Source: Candidatus Magasanikiibacteriota bacterium (lineage in GTDB: Bacteria > Patescibacteriota > Patescibacteriia > Magasanikbacterales > UBA922). From it: DNA of 5,128 nucleotides. The stretch lies in contig QIHL01000056.1 in NCBI GenBank assembly GCA_003230965.1, positions 1 to 5,128 on the forward strand, given 5' to 3'. Below are positions 1-5,002 of the stretch, piece by piece (positions within the stretch are counted from its first letter, which is position 1; every line of letters begins with the position of its first letter). Made by a program: the position numbers and the translations under genes. The notes below the pieces were generated by a model. It had not been told where the DNA came from. It was given only the letters and a program-made list of their open reading frames with translations, and made no database searches.

Positions 1-1553
1 GCAGCATCTGTAATACCATTAGGTGGCATAATTGCTTCAAATGGTTGCCCTCCAGAAATAATGTCTGAGGTACGTGCTAATGCGTACATAGTTGACGTAC
101 AGCTTGGATTATTTGTCGCACAATTTAATGCACGTGGCAGACAATAAATCGTCTGCCCACAACTGTTTGTACCACAGGCCTCATCTGGACGAAATTCAAC
201 ACTTTTGTAGCCATTGGTAATTGTCCATGTGCCACTGATAGTATTCGTAGCTGCGCCATTATTTCTGCTTACTTTCGGACTATCTAAAACCAAATTCGTT
301 GCGCCACTCGTTCGTGTTGTTGTTGTATCATGAAATATTCCCTCAACTGTTGTCGGGTCAACAGGTTCATTAAAACTTATACGAACAAGATGATTGCGTG
401 AAACAGTATCTCCATTACTCGGGCTGACATCTGTAACATAAGGCGGAGAAAAATCCAGTGTTGAATTTGTTTCAAAATCCCAGAAATAATAAAGCCCTCC
501 AGCAAACAACGTAGAGGTTGTCATATTATTTGGACTCCATTTATAAATATTATTCGTTACTTTCACTTCGTACCATTCACTCGTAGTCGGTGATCCTAAA
601 TATGCATTTGGATGCAAACTAAACGTGTATGCAAAATGATCTCTAGTAGAGGTAGGCACTGTTGTTGGATATAAATATGTTGCAATCGCAGTTGCAGAAA
701 GTGCTGGCAGTGGATTAGTACTAGAATTTGACCGCAGATATATTTGAAATGTTGAAGTATTGAGTTGATCACAATCTGTCTGCCTATCCAATTCTTGACC
801 AGACGCAGGTTGTACACAATCGCCATAGTACGGACGTGCAATTTTATTAAGTGGTGTATTAGAAGTAACTTTATCACCTCCTGTTGTAAGACATGTGGTA
901 GTAGGTCCTGACATAATAGTGGTCCAACAATCATGATTCGTGTTTTTTATTATTGTTCCAGCATCAATTGGTACAGCAAAAGTAATAAAAATATGTGTGT
1001 TCCGTGGTATATTCGTTTGATTTCGTGCTGGATAATGACTTTTGATTACGCCACCAAGTGCGCCACTACCAGAATAAGAAAGAAATAGAGGCGGATTGCC
1101 ACCTATATTGTTACCTTTATTATAAGACATACCATTCGCCCCTGCTAAGGAATTCAAAATAAATTGAGCAATCCCAAATGCTGACATAATTATTGCTAAT
1201 CCAATAACAGCATTTGTCAAAATCCTTTTACCATTTTCCACCTTTTCTGCGTCGCCATCAGATGTCATGATGACAAAGCCTGCATACAATACCAATACGA
1301 GTGTTATAATACCAAGTAGACCCAACACAGCACGAATAATTTTTGCAATCACAACACGAATATCTATTTGACCTAGTTCAATCGTATTTGATACAGGAAT
1401 AATACCAAATGTATCTGTTGGTGATGTCTGAGCAGATACAATATGCGACCCAAGTAATAATGAAGTTCCTACCAAAAACACAAACAAGCAGATACGAATA
1501 ATCAATCTGCATTTTGCTCTACGATGAGTTGTGTGATGATGCCAAGGTAGCAT
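1..1553 (-). CDS. Membrane-anchored Ig-like (Big_5-type) surface protein with VirB2/TrbC-like N-terminus, 3' end missing
   Basis: The frame is open for 517 residues from ATG at 1553 and runs off the window edge, so the C-terminus is unknown. Residues 17-35 form a hydrophobic signal segment ending in a V-S-A site (cleavage likely after Ala41). Two further hydrophobic helices follow (about 75-96 and 113-135) with a short charged loop between, GDAEKVENGKR, a layout like the VirB2/TrbC pilin family. After a Gly/Asn-rich linker come two segments resembling the start of Big_5 bacterial Ig-like domains: about 170-201 (TNIPRNTHIFITFAVPIDA) and about 370-403 (VSPSNGDTVSRN, ISFNEPVD). A Cys-rich stretch, C460, C465, C471, C478 and C485, suggests disulfides or metal binding. 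Such fusions are familiar from Patescibacteria genomes; their exact role (surface display, attachment or pilus-related) is not established. The ribosome site is weak: AAGG only 4 nt before ATG. Family assignment is from recall of motifs, not a search. Confidence 0.85.
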   Translation of the reverse strand, partial: MLPWHHHTTHRRAKCRLIIRICLFVFLVGTSLLLGSHIVSAQTSPTDTFGIIPVSNTIELGQIDIRVVIAKIIRAVLGLLGIITLVLVLYAGFVIMTSDGDAEKVENGKRILTNAVIGLAIIMSAFGIAQFILNSLAGANGMSYNKGNNIGGNPPLFLSYSGSGALGGVIKSHYPARNQTNIPRNTHIFITFAVPIDAGTIIKNTNHDCWTTIMSGPTTTCLTTGGDKVTSNTPLNKIARPYYGDCVQPASGQELDRQTDCDQLNTSTFQIYLRSNSSTNPLPALSATAIATYLYPTTVPTSTRDHFAYTFSLHPNAYLGSPTTSEWYEVKVTNNIYKWSPNNMTTSTLFAGGLYYFWDFETNSTLDFSPPYVTDVSPSNGDTVSRNHLVRISFNEPVDPTTVEGIFHDTTTTRTSGATNLVLDSPKVSRNNGAATNTISGTWTITNGYKSVEFRPDEACGTNSCGQTIYCLPRALNCATNNPSCTSTMYALARTSDIISGGQPFEAIMPPNGITDA

Positions 1554-1571
1554 GAAACCTTGGATTAAAAT

Positions 1572-1602
1572 AAAAAAAGATAGTTACAGTATACCATCTT
1601 TT
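1572..1602 (-). terminator. Possible intrinsic terminator after yqeY
   Basis: On the minus strand AAAAGATGGT and ACTATCTTTT pair over 10 bp (one G-T wobble) around the 8-nt loop ATACTGTA, and the transcript then runs into a U-rich tract (TTTATTTT). It begins 28 nt past the yqeY stop, the right place for a rho-independent terminator. The stem is AT-rich and therefore weak, and it overlaps a promoter-like element, so the reading is moderate. Confidence 0.5.
1588..1596 (-). promoter_or_regulatory. Candidate extended -10 promoter for the Ig-like protein gene
   Basis: TGGTATACT on the minus strand matches the extended -10 form (TG-N-TATAAT) with 5 of 6 bases in the hexamer. Transcription would begin near 1581 and give a leader of about 28 nt before ATG 1553. 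No convincing -35 lies at the usual distance; an extended -10 can work without one. It sits inside the terminator-like hairpin at 1575-1602, so the two readings compete or combine. Confidence 0.3.
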
Positions 1603-1630
1603 CAAAAAAAAGCACAGTGGACAATATGTA

Positions 1631-2074
1631 TCATTGAAGTAATCGTAAAACAATCGCTTTTACTCTATTTCCATCAGCGCTACCTTTTACTCTTTTCATC
1701 ACAGCACCAATCGCTTTTCCAATATCCGCTTTGTTTTGTATCTGCATTTCTTTCATGACTATAGATACCTCTTGTTCTAATTCAGCATCTGATAATTGTG
1801 CAGGAGCATATTGTTCAAGGACAACTAATTCTTTTTTTGTTTTTTCTATTAAATCTTGCCTTCCACCTGTTTTGAAATCTTTTATTGTATCTTGTAATTG
1901 CTTTATCTGTTTTGACACAATTTTTTCTACATCTGTATCATCCAATTCATGATGTACATCAATTTCTGTATTTTTTATTGCAGACCACAACATACGCAAT
2001 GTTCCAAGTGATTCAGCATCACCAGATTTCATTGCATCTCTTTGTGCGATTTGAATTTTTTCTCTACGTGTCAT
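1631..2074 (-). CDS. yqeY: GatB/YqeY domain protein
   Basis: The product is 147 aa, the usual length of stand-alone YqeY proteins. These resemble the C-terminal tail domain of GatB, the tRNA-binding part of the tRNA-dependent amidotransferase; their own biochemical role is not settled. Recognisable parts are an N-terminal helical region (MTRREKIQIAQRDAMKSGD, then LGTLRMLWSAIKNTEID), the central QDLIEKTKKELVVLEQYAP around 73-91, and the C-terminal DIGKAIGAVMKRVKGSADG around 117-135. The frame stays open upstream to 2203, but the extra 43 residues overlap rpsU and its palindrome and do not look like the family, so ATG 2074 is chosen. There is no Shine-Dalgarno sequence; a promoter with its -10 ending 7 nt before ATG suggests a leaderless transcript. 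It follows rpsU, an order also found in Bacillus subtilis, which supports a translation-related role. The stop is TGA. Confidence 0.92.
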   Translation of the reverse strand: MTRREKIQIAQRDAMKSGDAESLGTLRMLWSAIKNTEIDVHHELDDTDVEKIVSKQIKQLQDTIKDFKTGGRQDLIEKTKKELVVLEQYAPAQLSDAELEQEVSIVMKEMQIQNKADIGKAIGAVMKRVKGSADGNRVKAIVLRLLQ

Positions 2075-2081
2075 ATACAAT

Positions 2082-2110
2082 ATAATACTATAATCTATGC
2101 ATATATACAA
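2082..2110 (-). promoter_or_regulatory. Candidate promoter of yqeY (leaderless)
   Basis: The -35 TTGTAT (2110-2105) and -10 TATTAT (2087-2082, 5 of 6 consensus) are separated by exactly 17 nt. Only 7 nt (ATTGTAT) lie between the -10 and ATG 2074, so transcription should start at or beside the start codon. It lies just downstream of the rpsU palindrome. The region is very AT-rich, so chance resemblance is possible. Confidence 0.5.
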
Positions 2111-2126
2111 ATTTGCATTCAAGTCA

Positions 2127-2165
2127 AGTAAAAGATAACACGCATAATGCGTGTTATCTTTTACT
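2127..2165 (-). terminator. Hairpin terminator overlapping the end of rpsU
   Basis: Two perfect 17-nt arms (2127-2143 and 2149-2165) pair around a 5-nt loop, with no mismatch. In the rpsU direction the inner GC-containing stem (AGATAACACGC / GCGTGTTATCT) is preceded by As and followed by TTTT, the form of an intrinsic terminator. The last rpsU codons and its TAA stop (2156-2154) lie inside the 5' arm, so a ribosome finishing rpsU would cover it. The U-tract is only four bases long and itself pairs in the longer stem. The symmetry means it could also act on plus-strand transcripts. Confidence 0.7.
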
Positions 2166-2402
2166 ACGACCAAATTTTTCTTCTTCTGGTGGCAATTTGC
2201 CAATCTTGCGAAGATAATTGGTTTTTGAAATTTTTTGTGCGCGACTGACTGCCTGTTTGCGTTTCACATTTTTACTTTTGTCAGGTATAAAAAATCTAAC
2301 TTTTTTTGCCTGCAAAATTTTTCCAGATTTTAGCCAAGTCTGCTTCACACGACGCATGAACCCTTCAAAAGATTCATTCTTTTTTCGCTTAATTTCGGAC
2401 AT
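2154..2402 (-). CDS. rpsU: Small ribosomal subunit protein bS21
   Basis: An 82-aa, strongly basic protein matching bS21, which sits on the 30S platform near the 3' end of 16S rRNA and affects mRNA recruitment. Family features are the N-terminal EIKRKKNESFEGFMRRVKQ (residues 3-21), the KSGKILQAKKVRFF segment (25-38) and the basic helix KRKQAVSRAQK (48-58). It is about ten residues longer than E. coli S21, ending in a mixed-charge tail, PPEEEKFGRSKR. The ATG at 2402 has a perfect AGGAGGTGA ribosome site 7 nt upstream. It has its own consensus promoter and a hairpin at its stop codon, so it is probably transcribed largely as a separate unit between hisS and yqeY. Confidence 0.96.
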   Translation of the reverse strand: MSEIKRKKNESFEGFMRRVKQTWLKSGKILQAKKVRFFIPDKSKNVKRKQAVSRAQKISKTNYLRKIGKLPPEEEKFGRSKR

Positions 2403-2408
2403 AGGTAG

Positions 2409-2426
2409 TTCACCTCCTCAGGTGAA
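2409..2426 (-). promoter_or_regulatory. Shine-Dalgarno hairpin in the rpsU leader
   Basis: On the minus strand TTCACCT and AGGTGAA form a perfect 7-bp stem closed by the loop GAGG. The ribosome binding site AGGAGGTGA occupies the last two loop bases and the whole 3' arm, so the folded form hides much of the anti-Shine-Dalgarno contact. The leader from the predicted start (about 2437) is only about 35 nt, and this is its main structure. Part of the symmetry follows from CCT pairing with AGG, but seven consecutive pairs with an exact tetraloop look selected. Regulation, possibly by bS21 itself, is inference. Confidence 0.6.
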
Positions 2427-2443
2427 AAAATAATAATGCTTCC

Positions 2444-2472
2444 ACTATACCTAATTAAAAATGAAATGTCAA
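2444..2472 (-). promoter_or_regulatory. Sigma-70-type promoter of rpsU
   Basis: The -35 TTGACA (2472-2467) is a 6 of 6 match, the spacer is 17 nt, and the -10 TATAGT (2449-2444) is a 5 of 6 match. It lies in the 76-bp gap after hisS, its -35 beginning 6 nt past the hisS stop, and predicts a transcript start near 2437. This is one of the two strongest promoters in the window, as expected for a ribosomal protein gene. Confidence 0.87.
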
Positions 2473-2478
2473 GAGTAT

Positions 2479-3918
2479 TTACTGAGACAGCTTACTCAGC
2501 TCATGTACTAATTTTTTTTGATCAATGGTTTCTTGAATACCAGATTCCATATCACGAATAATTATCGTTCCATCTTGTACTTCCTTTTGTCCTAGAATCA
2601 CAGTATGGGTCGCACCAAATTTATTTGCAGATTCCAACTGTACCCTCAGTGAACTTTTACCAAAATTATGATGTACAACTAATCCATTCAGACGTAATCT
2701 CTCAATCAATAGTAATCCACGCCGTCTCCCCTGCTCTCCTAACTGTGCAAAATAGATAGACGAGTATGGATCAACACCAACCAATTTTCCACTTGCTTGT
2801 TCTCGTCGTTTCATTACACTAACAACACGTTCTAGTCCAATAGAAAATCCTGATCCTGGTGTATCCAAACCACCAAGTTGTTCAACCAAAAGATCATAGC
2901 GTCCGCCACCACCCAATGCACTTTGCGAACCATTTTCGTCTTCTTCATATATCTCAAAAACAGTATCTGTATAATAATTAAGTCCACGGACAAGTGTTGT
3001 ATCAAGAATATATGGAATCTCTAATTCGTCCAGATACTCCAGCACTTTCATAAAAAACTTTTTTGAATCTTCACTCAACCAATCAATAATTTGTGGGGCT
3101 TCTGCTTTTACCTGCTGGCACTGTTCCTGTTTGCAGTCAAATGTACGCAATGGATTTTTATTAATTCTGCGTTTACAATCTTCACACAAGTAACTTCGTT
3201 TTTGTCGCAAATATGTAACTAATTCTACAATATATTTTTGACGATCTTCTACAGTACCTATGCTATTCATTTTTACTTGAATATCAATACCCAAATCATT
3301 GATGAAATGATATGCAACACTAATCAATTCCGCATCAATCACGGCATCACGAATACCGAAACTCTCACAACCAAACTGATGAAATTGCCGATAACGCCCA
3401 GCCTGTGGACGATCATGACGAAACATGGATTCATAATACCAGACCTTTACAGGCTGTGGCTGTGTCTGAAATCCATGTGAAATATACGCACGAACAATGC
3501 CAGCTGTTCCCTCAGGACGCAAAGCAATCTTCATTCCATCACGATCTTCAAATACATACATTTCTTTGTCAATGACATCTGTCCCTTTGCCGATAGACCG
3601 AATAAATACATTTGCATGTTCAAGAATTGGTGTTTCTATAAAATGAAAATTGTAAGCTGTCGCAATATCTTCTGCACCATGATAAAGTGTACGCCAAAAC
3701 CGTTCGTCTACAGGCAAAATATCTTTCATGCCACGTAGTGCACTGAACATATTTTTTATACTGGCTGTTTTTGTACCATCGTCTTTCACTGGTGTAGATA
3801 GAGTAGTTTTTTTAGAGTCTGATCCTGATTTTTTAATTGTAGGTTTTTTTATTACACGATTTTTTTTTGCTATTGGTCTATGCTTCGCTATTGTTGTTTT
3901 TTTATTTTTTTGTGGCAT
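2479..3918 (-). CDS. hisS: Histidine--tRNA ligase (class II)
   Basis: HisRS charges tRNA-His with histidine in an ATP-dependent cytoplasmic reaction. The 479-aa product carries the family signatures in order: ALRGMKDILP (60-69), class II motif 1 region ETPILEHANVFIRSIG (95-110), LRPEGTAGIVRAY (133-145), motif 2 FRHDRPQAGRYRQFHQFG (166-183), the His-A box LVRGLNYYTDTVFE (309-322, catalytic Arg311), the Gly-rich ALGGGGRYD (334-342), and motif 3 GFSIGLERV (357-365). The C-terminal anticodon-binding domain spans about 386-475. An insertion holds four cysteines (C245, C248, C262, C267), a possible zinc site. An N-terminal extension of about 56 residues, with 15 Lys and many Thr/Ser, precedes the usual start. 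ATG 3918 is chosen because it lies 8 bp after the lepB stop, suggesting coupling; Met57 (ATG 3750) would give a standard-length enzyme and cannot be excluded. Neither start has a Shine-Dalgarno sequence. Confidence 0.97.
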   Translation of the reverse strand: MPQKNKKTTIAKHRPIAKKNRVIKKPTIKKSGSDSKKTTLSTPVKDDGTKTASIKNMFSALRGMKDILPVDERFWRTLYHGAEDIATAYNFHFIETPILEHANVFIRSIGKGTDVIDKEMYVFEDRDGMKIALRPEGTAGIVRAYISHGFQTQPQPVKVWYYESMFRHDRPQAGRYRQFHQFGCESFGIRDAVIDAELISVAYHFINDLGIDIQVKMNSIGTVEDRQKYIVELVTYLRQKRSYLCEDCKRRINKNPLRTFDCKQEQCQQVKAEAPQIIDWLSEDSKKFFMKVLEYLDELEIPYILDTTLVRGLNYYTDTVFEIYEEDENGSQSALGGGGRYDLLVEQLGGLDTPGSGFSIGLERVVSVMKRREQASGKLVGVDPYSSIYFAQLGEQGRRRGLLLIERLRLNGLVVHHNFGKSSLRVQLESANKFGATHTVILGQKEVQDGTIIIRDMESGIQETIDQKKLVHELSKLSQ

Positions 3919-3926
3919 AGAGGAAA

Positions 3927-4592
3927 TTAAAAATTATAATTTGGAACTGAAAATGTAGTAATACGACTCATTGGCCAGCCACGAAATATAACCCGACCGA
4001 CGATTGCACTCCTCTTAACTGGACCAAAACTACGAGAATCATAACTTTCTCCGCGGTTATCACCCATCATAAAATATTGGTTTGAATTGAGCGTCCACGT
4101 CCGATTTCCAGACGTAGACTGTGCCTCGTATGGCTCAGTCAAGACGATACCTTGGGGATGTTTTTTGTTGTAAATAATAATTTTTCCATCGTGGACTTCA
4201 ATACGTTCACCGGGCAGACCGATTACACGCTTGATATAAAATTGACTTGGATCTACTGGTGGATGAAATACGATAACCTCTCCACGTTCTGGTGCGCGAA
4301 AATCATAGGTTAATTCATCAACAATCAAGTACTCATTTTGAAAATAGGTTGGTTGCATGGATTGACCTTGCACATAAAATGGCTTGAACAAAAAATATCT
4401 AACTAACCCAATAGTTATTCCTGCCAAAACAGCAATTTTAATAACTTCCAAGAAAAAAACACCAAGTGAAACTGTCCAGCCATGTTCATTTTCTTCATTT
4501 GAGACAACATCACTAGTCAAAATCTCTTTTTTCTGCAAAGGTTCTTGTTCCTCTTTCTGTACTTTTGCTGACGTATGTTGCTTATCTGGCAT
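3927..4592 (-). CDS. lepB: Signal peptidase I
   Basis: This membrane serine protease (S26 family, Ser/Lys dyad) removes signal peptides from exported proteins on the outer face of the cytoplasmic membrane. The 221-aa protein has a charged cytoplasmic tail (1-39), a single membrane anchor (about 41-69), then the conserved boxes: QGQSMQPT with nucleophile Ser78, RGEVIVFHPP (103-112), YIKRVIGLPGE with general-base Lys121, and GDNRGESYDSRSFGPV (177-192). All catalytic residues are present and the length fits the one-anchor type found in Gram-positive and Patescibacteria genomes. A TTG at 4625 would add 11 residues, but it lies between a TATAAT -10 and the expected transcript start, so ATG 4592 is preferred. 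There is no Shine-Dalgarno sequence. hisS begins 8 bp after its stop. The Ig-like protein in this window is a plausible substrate. Confidence 0.94.
   Translation of the reverse strand: MPDKQHTSAKVQKEEQEPLQKKEILTSDVVSNEENEHGWTVSLGVFFLEVIKIAVLAGITIGLVRYFLFKPFYVQGQSMQPTYFQNEYLIVDELTYDFRAPERGEVIVFHPPVDPSQFYIKRVIGLPGERIEVHDGKIIIYNKKHPQGIVLTEPYEAQSTSGNRTWTLNSNQYFMMGDNRGESYDSRSFGPVKRSAIVGRVIFRGWPMSRITTFSVPNYNF
3933..3961 (-). promoter_or_regulatory. Weak candidate internal promoter for hisS
   Basis: Inside the last codons of lepB is a perfect -10 TATAAT (3938-3933) with a poor -35 TTACTA (3961-3956) at 17 nt. Transcription would start near 3926, giving hisS a leader of only about 8 nt. AT-rich sequence makes a chance TATAAT likely, so this is a low-confidence alternative to read-through from lepB. 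Confidence 0.25.
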
Positions 4593-4629
4593 AAAAAAAA
4601 CAATACGGATAAAACGATATAACAAATTG

Positions 4630-4658
4630 ATTATACTTCAAAAAACTAGGCAGTGCAA
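4630..4658 (-). promoter_or_regulatory. Promoter of lepB-hisS
   Basis: A perfect -10 TATAAT (4635-4630) lies 17 nt below TTGCAC (4658-4653), which keeps the TTG of the -35 consensus. Predicted transcription starts near 4623, leaving a leader of about 30 nt to ATG 4592. I see no clear terminator between tRNA-Ile and this site, so read-through from the tRNA unit is also possible. Confidence 0.65.
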
Positions 4659-4704
4659 ATGATAATATATAGAAAATAATAGCTGAATCCACCATCTTTT
4701 TGTG

Positions 4705-4778
4705 TGGGCGTGCCAAGAGTTGAACTTGGGACCTCAACATTATCAGTGTTGCGCTCTAACCAACTGAGCTACACGCCC
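4705..4778 (-). tRNA. tRNA-Ile (anticodon GAT)
   Basis: A complete 74-nt cloverleaf reads on the minus strand. The acceptor stem GGGCGTG/CACGCCC has 7 pairs, the D arm is GCTC/GAGC, and the anticodon stem is CAACA/TGTTG with loop CTGATAA, giving GAT. The T arm is CCAAG/CTTGG with loop TTCAACT. The discriminator is A, as expected for isoleucine tRNA. The 3' CCA is not encoded (the genome continues CAC), so a CCA-adding enzyme is required. It lies 15 nt downstream of tRNA-Val in the same unit. Confidence 0.97.
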
Positions 4779-4793
4779 ATTTTCAATTTTTTG

Positions 4794-4867
4794 TGGGTCC
4801 AAGAAGATTTGAACTTCTGACCTCTACAATGTCAATGTAGCGCTCTAACCAACTGAGCTATGAACCC
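4794..4867 (-). tRNA. tRNA-Val (anticodon GAC)
   Basis: A 74-nt cloverleaf on the minus strand. The acceptor stem is GGGTTCA/TGGACCC (one T-G wobble), the D arm GCTC/GAGC, and the anticodon stem CTACA/TGTAG with loop TTGACAT, giving GAC. The T arm is AGAAG/CTTCT with loop TTCAAAT. The discriminator is A, usual for valine, and CCA is not encoded. Its D-arm region, TAGCTCAGTTGGTTAGAGCG, is identical to that of the neighbouring tRNA-Ile. It is the first gene after the strong promoter at 4883-4911. Confidence 0.97.
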
Positions 4868-4882
4868 ATATTTTCGTACTAG

Positions 4883-4911
4883 AGTATATGCCACATTCCA
4901 GCCTCTGTCAA
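4883..4911 (-). promoter_or_regulatory. Sigma-70-type promoter of the tRNA-Val/tRNA-Ile unit
   Basis: A perfect -35 TTGACA (4911-4906), a 17-nt spacer and the -10 TATACT (4888-4883, 5 of 6). Transcription should start near 4876, about 9 nt before the mature 5' end of tRNA-Val, so the primary transcript has only a very short 5' leader for RNase P to remove. Confidence 0.9.
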
Positions 4912-4960
4912 TCAAAAAATGTATAGGCAGAATACAGTAAAAAAAATACATCGTCAAGCA

Positions 4961-4990
4961 AAACCCCACCTTTAGAAAAAGGTGGGGTTT
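4961..4990 (-). terminator. Intrinsic terminator of the Ser/Thr-rich protein gene
   Basis: A 13-bp perfect stem (4961-4973 with 4978-4990) includes the GC-rich core CCCCACC/GGTGGGG and closes on a 4-nt loop. On the minus strand it begins 12 nt past the stop at 5003 and is followed by a short U run (TTTT then GC). It isolates the upstream gene from the tRNA promoter. On the plus strand the U-rich run is TTTGTTGTTT, but no plus-strand gene needs it. Confidence 0.8.
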
Positions 4991-5002
4991 GTTGTTTGGT
5001 AT

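Noticed and set aside
596..934. A 112-codon minus-strand open frame
   Set aside because: It lies wholly inside the Ig-like protein gene in another frame, is rich in Leu/Ile/His/Gln without any family pattern, and has no start signals of its own.
2075..2203. An upstream extension of yqeY by 43 codons
   Set aside because: It overlaps rpsU and its hairpin, its residues do not resemble YqeY proteins, and ATG 2074 gives the usual length.
2403..2478. A riboswitch or T-box in the rpsU leader
   Set aside because: The predicted leader is only about 35 nt, too short for known ligand-binding leaders; only the small ribosome-site hairpin is present.
4593..4625. A TTG start adding 11 residues to lepB
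   Set aside because: The TTG sits only 4 nt below a perfect TATAAT, ahead of the likely transcript start, and has no ribosome site.
1552..4662. Several plus-strand open frames of 66-92 codons
   Set aside because: All are antisense to the well-supported minus-strand genes, with Phe/Ser/Ile-rich products typical of reverse complements of AT-rich genes.
4593..4704. A terminator after tRNA-Ile
   Set aside because: No stable GC-containing hairpin followed by Us could be found; only the lepB promoter is supported here.
4779..4793. A gene or signal between the two tRNAs
   Set aside because: The 15-nt AT-rich gap is a normal processing spacer with no hairpin or promoter element.
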